Below are positions 34,897 to 38,908 of a stretch of DNA of 38,908 bases, one piece after another. The position numbers were made by a program, and so were the translations under genes. Positions within the stretch are counted from its first letter, which is position 1, and each line of letters begins with the position of its first letter. The notes beneath the pieces were generated by a model, which was given only the letters and a program-made list of their open reading frames with translations, was not told where the DNA came from and searched no databases. The stretch is from an uncultured Bacteroidota bacterium. GTDB taxonomy: Bacteria > Bacteroidota > Bacteroidia > AKYH767-A > OLB10. The stretch spans positions 1 to 38,908 of the forward strand of contig CAIXTT010000230.1 in NCBI GenBank assembly GCA_903922455.1, given 5' to 3'.

Positions 34897-37584
34897 ATGT
34901 ACTCCAAAACAAAAAAATCAATCTTTCTAAGTTTTGCATTTATTATTTTCTTTCTCTCGGTAAATGCTCAAGCGCTATTGCAATTTAGTGCGCAAGAAAA
35001 ACCATCTTTCAAACAAATGCAACGTGACTTTGCGGCATGGAAAGACACTACTAATCTAAAAGAAAGTAAAAATTGGAAATACATCAAACGGTGGGAAGCC
35101 GATATGCAAATGCATACCGATGCGCAAGGTGAACCAACTGGATTTTATGATTATACCAACCTATTAATCGAATCAGCAGCGCAAAAAGAAACTGCTCAGC
35201 GCTCGGGCGTCTCCAACTATTGGTTACCAGTTGGACCTTATCAATTACCCACCAACCAAACAGGATATATGCAAAATGGAATGGGCCGAGTAAATTGTAT
35301 TGCCTTTGATCCCATCAACCCCAGCATTTATTATGTAGGAGTTGCACAAGGTGGATTATGGAAGACAACAGATAACGGACAAACCTATACTCCCCTAACC
35401 GACGATTTACCCATCACTCGAATTTCTGACATCGCCATAGATCCCGTGAATCCAAATATTATTTATATTTCTGTTTGCGATTTTGAATACATCGGCATAG
35501 GTCTATTTCTAGATGGTAGAAAACGTCATACGCACTATGGAATTGGTGTTTATAAAAGTATTAATGGCGGTTTAACTTGGGCTCCAACTGGACTTTCATT
35601 CTCATTAACCGACGGCGATGTGAGTTTGATACGAAGTATTGTAATTGATCCGACTAATACCAATTCAGTAGTAGCATGCGGTGTGAGTGGAATGTACAAA
35701 TCAACCAATGCAGGAGTCAATTGGACATTAGTTCATGATTCGCTTTTTTGGGATATGATTCAAGATCCGGTTACGCCTACTACTCTTTATGCTGCTTCGG
35801 GATGGGTAAAGAATGCTAACATCGGATCTGCGGGAATTTATAAATCAACCGACTTCGGTACTACGTGGATGTTATTAAGTACTGGAATTCCCGCTCGCGG
35901 TGCGGTACAGAGAATTAAACTTTCTCAATCTGCTTCCAACCCAAATATTATCTATGCATTAACGGTTGATTCACTCAGAGGGATGTATGGAATCTACAAA
36001 ACCAACAATTCAGGAAATACGTGGACACTAAAATATAATAGTTTAAATCTGCTTGGCTACGACGAAGGATCCGGATCTGGTGGTCAAGGAACTTACGATG
36101 TAGGTTTTTTGGTTCATCCAAACAATCCAAATAAAGTATATGTAGGAGGTGTAAATCTTTGGGCATCGGACGATGGAGCCACCACGTTTGATCCTGCAGG
36201 ACACTGGACTACTTCTTATGGTCCTTCCATACATGCCGATATTCATCAATTGAATTATCAAACTAGCACTGGGCAAATTTATTTGTGTTGCGATGGTGGC
36301 GTTTACAGAACGAGTAACATCCTTTCTTCCACTTGGAATGATATAAACAATGGAAGTTTGTTTCAGACCATTTGGTCGGATGTGAGTGATGGCATGAATG
36401 TAACTTCTTTTTATCGATTAAGTTCATCAAAAACAATTAGTGATGAATTAGTAGCGGGAGCGCAGGACAATGCTACCTTTTATTTTGATGGACTTTCATG
36501 GTCAACAGTAAATGGTGGAGATGGTATGGACAATGTGATGGACACTGCATTCACTGGAACTTTTATTGCAAGTTCGCAGTTTGGAAATTTCGCGAATACT
36601 ACGGATGGTGGACTTTCTTTTGGATGGATGAATCCGAATGTGAATAATGAAAACGCCGAATGGACAACACCCATCATAGCCGACAACAATCAATATCCCA
36701 CCTTATATGCAGGATTTGAAAATGTAGTGAAGAGCACAGATGGAGGCCAAAACTGGTTTGCCTTAACCAACCTACCTCCTACTCCAAACTTTTACAACAA
36801 CGAACTTTCGGCAATGGCTATTGCCAATACGAACTCGAATGTAATGGTTGCGGCTAGGCGTGTCCGTTATGAATTTTCTAATCCAGGACAAATCTTCAGA
36901 ACCAGCAACGGCGGCAGTAGTTGGAATGACATCACTCCGGGATTGCCCGATTCACTTTACTATACCTCTGTAGAAATTGCATTGAACAATGCGAATACTG
37001 TTTATGTAAGCATGGCAGGTCTTACCAATGGATTAAAAGTTTTTAAGTCGACCAATGGAGGCCAAGCATGGAGTAATATCTCTTACAACCTTCCCAATAT
37101 TCCTATCAACTGCATCAAACAAATTCCGGGCAGCGACAACTTAATGCTCGCGACAGATATTGGCGTGTATGTATTGCCATTCGGAAGCACGCAGTGGGGG
37201 AAAGTAAGCAATGGTTTGCCGAACGTTATTGTAAGTGATATTGAATTTAATCCAGCTGTAAATAAAATCTACATTAGTACATTTGGCAGAGGAATTTGGT
37301 ATTCTGACCTTAGTTCCTTTACTGGAATTAATAACTCCTATTCTAATCCTTCTCCATATGAATTATACCCTAGCTTAAACCAAGGAAATTTTGCGATTAG
37401 TTCTTCATTCCAACACACGGCAAGCATAGAAGTTTATGATATTAAAGGCAGACAAGTGTATCAAGGAAGTTGGAAAGGGCAAAAACAGGAATACCAACTT
37501 GATTTACCCAATGGGATGTACTTTGCAAGAATCAAATCTGAAAAGAACCTTGATGTAAAAAAATTCATCATACAAAAAAATTAA
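34897..37584 (+). CDS. T9SS-secreted Asp-box (BNR/VPS10-like) beta-propeller protein
   Basis: An 895-residue exported protein. A signal peptide (FLSFAFIIFFLSVNAQA) is followed by a helical linker rich in charged residues (about 35-90). The body is then built from repeated Asp-box turns: WKTTDNGQTYTPL, YKSINGGLTWAPTG, YKSTNAGVNWTLVHD, YKSTDFGTTWMLL, YKTNNSGNTWTLKYN, VKSTDGGQNWFAL, FRTSNGGSSWNDI and FKSTNGGQAWSNI. This pattern (S/T-x-D/N-x-G-x-x-W) marks sialidase/VPS10/photosystem-assembly-type propellers. A short C-terminal T9SS sorting domain starts around YELYPSLNQGNFAISS and ends KKFIIQKN. No sialidase arginine triad could be assigned, so glycosidase activity is doubtful; carbohydrate or protein binding is more likely. 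Confidence 0.85.
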   Translation: MYSKTKKSIFLSFAFIIFFLSVNAQALLQFSAQEKPSFKQMQRDFAAWKDTTNLKESKNWKYIKRWEADMQMHTDAQGEPTGFYDYTNLLIESAAQKETAQRSGVSNYWLPVGPYQLPTNQTGYMQNGMGRVNCIAFDPINPSIYYVGVAQGGLWKTTDNGQTYTPLTDDLPITRISDIAIDPVNPNIIYISVCDFEYIGIGLFLDGRKRHTHYGIGVYKSINGGLTWAPTGLSFSLTDGDVSLIRSIVIDPTNTNSVVACGVSGMYKSTNAGVNWTLVHDSLFWDMIQDPVTPTTLYAASGWVKNANIGSAGIYKSTDFGTTWMLLSTGIPARGAVQRIKLSQSASNPNIIYALTVDSLRGMYGIYKTNNSGNTWTLKYNSLNLLGYDEGSGSGGQGTYDVGFLVHPNNPNKVYVGGVNLWASDDGATTFDPAGHWTTSYGPSIHADIHQLNYQTSTGQIYLCCDGGVYRTSNILSSTWNDINNGSLFQTIWSDVSDGMNVTSFYRLSSSKTISDELVAGAQDNATFYFDGLSWSTVNGGDGMDNVMDTAFTGTFIASSQFGNFANTTDGGLSFGWMNPNVNNENAEWTTPIIADNNQYPTLYAGFENVVKSTDGGQNWFALTNLPPTPNFYNNELSAMAIANTNSNVMVAARRVRYEFSNPGQIFRTSNGGSSWNDITPGLPDSLYYTSVEIALNNANTVYVSMAGLTNGLKVFKSTNGGQAWSNISYNLPNIPINCIKQIPGSDNLMLATDIGVYVLPFGSTQWGKVSNGLPNVIVSDIEFNPAVNKIYISTFGRGIWYSDLSSFTGINNSYSNPSPYELYPSLNQGNFAISSSFQHTASIEVYDIKGRQVYQGSWKGQKQEYQLDLPNGMYFARIKSEKNLDVKKFIIQKN

Positions 37585-37600
37585 CAATACGCATAAAATA

Positions 37601-38005
37601 ATGATCACAGTAAGCACCTCCGTAAATGAGCCTATTGAAAAAGTTTGGAACGCCTGGAATGCTCCTGAACATATTACACAATGGTGTTTTGCTTCTGATG
37701 CTTGTCATTCACCCAAAGCAGAAAATGATATACAGATAGGCAGTAAATTTTCAATCGCTATGGCTGCAAAAGACGGAAGTTTTGCTTTCGATTTAATCGG
37801 TGAGTACAAAAACATTAAAGAGAATGAATACATCGATTATAACCTAGAAGACGGAAGAAATGTACAAATCACATTTGAAGTTGCCGATCACAAAGTATTC
37901 ATCACTGAAACCTTTGAACCCGAAAATGAAAATCTAGAAGAGATGCAGCGCGACGGATGGCAAGCGATTTTAGATAATTTCAAAAAGCATGTTGAAGGCA
38001 ATTAA
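37601..38005 (+). CDS. SRPBCC / AHSA1-like START-domain protein
   Basis: A 134-residue single-domain protein of the helix-grip (SRPBCC) fold, AHSA1 type. It begins with VSTSVNEPIEKVWNAWNAPE, continues with HITQWCFASDACHSP and the basket-forming GEYKNIKENEYIDYNLEDG, and ends in the long C-terminal helix QRDGWQAILDNFKKHVEG. Such proteins bind small hydrophobic ligands; no catalytic role can be assigned. It starts 16 bases after the T9SS gene stop and may be read from the same transcript, although the functions look unrelated. Confidence 0.85.
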   Translation: MITVSTSVNEPIEKVWNAWNAPEHITQWCFASDACHSPKAENDIQIGSKFSIAMAAKDGSFAFDLIGEYKNIKENEYIDYNLEDGRNVQITFEVADHKVFITETFEPENENLEEMQRDGWQAILDNFKKHVEGN

Positions 38006-38035
38006 AAGGAATCCTACAAATATAAATTAACCTAT

Positions 38036-38404
38036 ATGAAGCTTGAAAATCGTAAGCAAAAAGTGGTTCCTTTAAAACGATTCTATATCCGATTAGGGCG
38101 CTATTCCATTTTTTCCTTCAGTCTCATTTTTTTCTCCATAGGTATTGGAACATTAGGATACCATTTCACCGCTGCTTTATCATGGTTAGATAGCTTTCAC
38201 ATGACCTGTATGATCCTTACAGGGATGGGTCCAGTTGCTGAAATGAGATCAACTCATGCGATTCTATTTTCCTCCTTCTATGCTCTCTATTCAGGGGTTG
38301 CATTCGTAAGTATAACCGCTATTTTCTTAGCCCCTATCGCACATCGATTATTGCATATACTTCATGTTGAATCCACAAAAACTAGCATAGAAGAAGAGGA
38401 TTAA
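38036..38404 (+). CDS. Two-helix membrane protein, K+-channel-like with altered filter
   Basis: A 122-residue membrane protein with a basic N terminus, a first membrane helix (about 24-45), a short re-entrant-looking segment (about 50-68), a second helix (about 74-100) and an acidic tail. The helix-loop-helix layout and the segment WLDSFHMTCMILTGMGPV recall the pore unit of two-helix potassium channels (Ion_trans_2). The filter T-V-G-Y-G is replaced by TGMGP, so K+ selectivity is unlikely. I recall this G-M-G-P form in a wider family of uncharacterised bacterial membrane proteins. Function unknown. It is 30 bases after the SRPBCC gene. Confidence 0.6.
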   Translation: MKLENRKQKVVPLKRFYIRLGRYSIFSFSLIFFSIGIGTLGYHFTAALSWLDSFHMTCMILTGMGPVAEMRSTHAILFSSFYALYSGVAFVSITAIFLAPIAHRLLHILHVESTKTSIEEED

Positions 38405-38505
38405 AAAATAAAATTAAAATTCAATTTATTTCACTACATTTAACCTTAATTACATAGCTGAAAAATCCAATTCCTCATGCTAGTTTACCTTTCCAAATAA
38501 AAAAA

Positions 38506-38709
38506 ATGAAATCAATAAACACCTTCTTTATCATTGGTACTATAGGAATGATTATTTCTGCTGTTATGCATATTTTCCTTGCTTTCATTTTAAAACTAGA
38601 GCATACTACTGGAATATTTACTTCCTTATACATCAATTTCCTTATTTTTTTATGGATCGGATTCCATCAAATGAAAAAACTGCAGCCTATAAGGGTGAAG
38701 AGGAAGTAA
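38506..38709 (+). CDS. Small hypothetical membrane protein
   Basis: A 67-residue protein with two hydrophobic helices, FFIIGTIGMIISAVMHIFLA and LYINFLIFLWIGF, and a basic C-terminal tail. It is preceded by a TACCTTTC sequence close to the Bacteroidota -7 box, about 15 bases before the ATG. No family is recognised. The membrane-protein composition supports a real gene, but the short length leaves room for doubt. Confidence 0.5.
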   Translation: MKSINTFFIIGTIGMIISAVMHIFLAFILKLEHTTGIFTSLYINFLIFLWIGFHQMKKLQPIRVKRK

Positions 38710-38776
38710 ATTATATTCCTGAATTATTTTTTAAACGGCCATATTAAAATCCAATTTTTCGTTAATGAAAAAGAAC

Positions 38777-38784
38777 TAAATTTG
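38777..38784 (+). promoter_or_regulatory. -7 promoter box of tRNA-Ala
   Basis: TAAATTTG is an exact TAnnTTTG match, 21 bases before the first base of the mature tRNA. Confidence 0.55.
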
Positions 38785-38805
38785 CAATCGTTCAATTAAA
38801 TTAAT

Positions 38806-38879
38806 GGGGAATTAGCTCAGTTGGCTAGAGCGTTTGCATGGCATGCAAGAGGTCATCGGTTCGACTCCGATATTCTCCA
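38806..38879 (+). tRNA. tRNA-Ala (anticodon GGC)
   Basis: A 74-base cloverleaf. The acceptor GGGGAAT pairs with ATTCTCC and includes the G3-U70 wobble pair, the main identity element for alanine. D-arm GCTC/GAGC, anticodon stem TTTGC/GCAAG with loop ATGGCAT (anticodon GGC), five-base variable loop, and T-arm ATCGG/CCGAT with loop TTCGACT. The discriminator is A73. The next bases are CAT, so the 3' CCA is not encoded and must be added after transcription. Confidence 0.95.
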
Positions 38880-38908
38880 CATTAAAAATCAACACCTTAT
38901 AGATATAA

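Noticed and set aside
34897-37584. Sialidase
   Set aside because: Asp-box repeats are present, but the F/Y-R-I-P motif and arginine triad of true sialidases were not found.

Overview
The window looks like a chromosomal segment from a low-GC member of the Bacteroidota (Flavobacteriales/Chitinophagales-like). The evidence is: two proteins with type IX secretion (T9SS) C-terminal sorting domains; a secreted protein with choice-of-anchor-B and SprB-like repeats; repeated promoter -7 boxes of the Bacteroidota type TAnnTTTG; few recognisable Shine-Dalgarno sequences; and a tRNA-Ala gene without an encoded CCA. No species assignment is possible from the sequence alone.

Positions 1-20471 hold most of a surface-polysaccharide (O-antigen, capsule or exopolysaccharide) locus. 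A first plus-strand block (2-3197) carries the tail of a Wzx-like flippase, a methyltransferase, a glycosyltransferase and a nucleotidyltransferase-fold protein. A lone minus-strand sulfotransferase (3194-4006) interrupts it. A second, very tightly packed plus-strand block of 15 genes (4081-20471) follows: a formyltransferase-like/GINT1-like fusion, a second nucleotidyltransferase-fold protein, a methyltransferase, three GT4-type glycosyltransferases, an asparagine-synthase-type amidotransferase, a Wzy/WaaL-like membrane protein, a bi-domain MDR/Gfo-Idh-MocA oxidoreductase, an alpha/alpha-toroid protein, a DUF354 glycosyltransferase-fold protein, a polysaccharide-deacetylase-like protein, a FemAB/GNAT-like transferase and a hexapeptide acyltransferase. 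Together they would build, decorate (methyl, sulfate, amide, acyl or aminoacyl groups), flip and polymerise a glycan. The initiating sugar-phosphate transferase and the nucleotide-sugar synthesis genes are not in the window.

Positions 20472-27468 carry mostly housekeeping genes on the minus strand: a secreted choice-of-anchor-B protein that seems to lack its usual tail, a cysteine desulfurase, a phosphoglucosamine mutase and the bifunctional riboflavin enzyme RibBA. The roughly 560-base gap after ribBA holds a small family of hairpins that share a CCGTAA loop, and then a strong terminator.

Positions 27469-29767 carry a divergent pair for tyrosine/homogentisate breakdown, a fumarylacetoacetate-hydrolase-family enzyme and homogentisate 1,2-dioxygenase, driven from back-to-back promoters inside a 25-bp near-palindrome. 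Positions 29768-38908 carry two large T9SS-exported proteins (a 1526-residue modular protein and an 895-residue Asp-box propeller protein) separated by a terminator and a pair of identical 59-bp repeats. They are followed by an SRPBCC/AHSA1 protein, a K+-channel-like membrane protein with an altered filter, a small membrane protein and tRNA-Ala(GGC).

No CRISPR array, transposase, integrase or toxin-antitoxin pair was seen. The best candidates for undescribed biology are the CCGTAA hairpin array, the two nucleotidyltransferase-fold proteins and formyltransferase-like fusion inside the glycan locus, and the symmetric divergent promoter of the homogentisate genes.
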